Part shown: positions 6,188 through 6,665 of the stretch, in pieces
Numbering within the stretch: the first letter of the stretch is position 1
Layout of the letters: every line of letters begins with the position of its first letter
Assembly (NCBI GenBank): GCA_023430465.1
Contig: JAEZAM010000080.1
Coordinates: forward strand, 1 to 6,665
Length of the DNA: 6,665 nt
Origin: Bacteroidota bacterium
Lineage (GTDB): Bacteria > Bacteroidota > Bacteroidia > Chitinophagales > Chitinophagaceae
Direction of reading: 5' to 3'
Made by a program: the position numbers and the translations under genes
The notes under the pieces: generated by a model
Databases searched by the model: none
Seen by the model: only the letters and a program-made list of their open reading frames with translations
Told to the model about the DNA's origin: nothing

Positions 6188-6629
6188 CACCCGCGATCGG
6201 GAGATGCGCCTGACCCGCACCCTGGATGCCCCTGTCGAGCTGGTATGGGAAGTTCTTACCCATCCCGGCCATATCGCCAAATGGTGGGGGCCCGATGGCT
6301 TTGAAACAACTGTTCACGAAATGGATGTAACGCCCGGAGGAAAATGGAACCTTGTCATGCATGGACCGGATGGCACTGATTTTCCCAATGAGATCATCTA
6401 CAGGGAAGTGGTGAAAAATAAAAAACTTGTACTCGAATACCAGACCACACCTAAACACGTGACGACCGTTGAACTTGAAGCACAGGACGATAAAACTTTG
6501 ATGAAATGGCACATGACCTTTGAATCAAAAGAACAGCTTGAACAACTGGTCCGCGATTTCCAGGTGGATAAAGGTCTACAGCAAAATGTAGAAAGGTGGA
6601 ATCAGTACCTGGCGACGGTAAGCGGATAA
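6168..6629 (+). CDS. SRPBCC / AHSA1-like ligand-binding domain protein
   Basis: The protein has 153 residues, close to the usual length for single-domain AHSA1-like (START/Bet v 1 superfamily) proteins. Diagnostic features are the N-terminal strand LTRTLDAPVELVWEVLTHP (15-33), the WWGPDGF motif (39-45), the GGKWNLVMHGPDG segment (58-69) and a long C-terminal helix ending NVERWNQYLA. The fold encloses a hydrophobic cavity; members bind small lipophilic molecules or, in eukaryotic Aha1, help Hsp90. The bacterial ligands are mostly unknown. No transmembrane or signal sequence is present, so it is cytoplasmic. The start at 6168 was chosen over an upstream in-frame ATG at 6066 because the conserved domain begins just after it and the 20-bp overlap with the ArsR gene is typical of coupled pairs. 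The ArsR-AHSA1 pairing recurs in many bacteria, and the two proteins probably answer the same signal. Confidence 0.9.
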   Translation: MENVKNDTRDREMRLTRTLDAPVELVWEVLTHPGHIAKWWGPDGFETTVHEMDVTPGGKWNLVMHGPDGTDFPNEIIYREVVKNKKLVLEYQTTPKHVTTVELEAQDDKTLMKWHMTFESKEQLEQLVRDFQVDKGLQQNVERWNQYLATVSG

Positions 6630-6633
6630 GGGA

Positions 6634-6665
6634 AGTGCGGAGTGTGGAGTGCGGAGTGCGGAGGT
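6634..6665 (+). repeat. 7-bp tandem repeat, cut by window edge
   Basis: Four consecutive heptamers AGTGCGG (6634-6661, the second being AGTGTGG) are followed by AGGT at the window end. The array starts 4 bases after the stop codon of the AHSA1-like gene and may continue beyond the window. It is non-coding as far as visible. Confidence 0.75.

Overview
The window looks like a chromosomal piece of a Bacteroidota bacterium, possibly of the Chitinophaga/Niastella type. The signs are start codons without Shine-Dalgarno sequences, a TAnnTTTG-type -7 promoter box, exported proteins whose signal peptides end in A-x-A before Gln, and base composition near 50% GC. The family-level guess is inference; the phylum-level guess is moderately supported.

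Layout. Positions 1-5407 hold three tightly packed genes, all on the minus strand and so transcribed right to left. The first is a membrane-anchored protein with a transglutaminase-like domain (3683-5407). Six bases later comes a small type I membrane protein with a signal peptide and one C-terminal transmembrane helix (3014-3676). With no spacing at all (stop TAA directly followed by ATG) comes a very large exported protein with 16 WD40 repeats and a caspase-like (peptidase C14) domain. That gene runs off the left edge of the window, so its catalytic Cys and C-terminus are not visible (1-3013). Positions 5408-5839 form a divergent intergenic region. It carries a candidate leftward promoter, a four-tract G-quadruplex motif next to the predicted leftward transcription start, hairpin-forming sequences, and a perfect 11-6-11 inverted repeat abutting the rightward promoter. 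Positions 5840-6629 hold a rightward two-gene operon: an ArsR-family repressor overlapping by 20 bp an SRPBCC/AHSA1-type ligand-binding protein. The window ends in a short 7-bp tandem repeat.

How the parts may work together. The leftward cassette combines two domains with protease-type folds (transglutaminase-like Cys-His-Glu and caspase-like His) with a single-pass membrane protein, and all three are predicted to leave the cytoplasm or face the periplasm. Its tight spacing argues for one functional unit. A plausible but unproven reading is an envelope-localised sensing or proteolysis module: the 16-blade WD40 platform binds a partner and controls the caspase domain, and the small membrane protein or the transglutaminase-like protein is substrate or scaffold. 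The rightward pair is a common arrangement in bacteria in which an ArsR-type repressor lacking the classic metal site is paired with an AHSA1-like protein. The inverted repeat at its promoter is a strong candidate for its autoregulatory operator.
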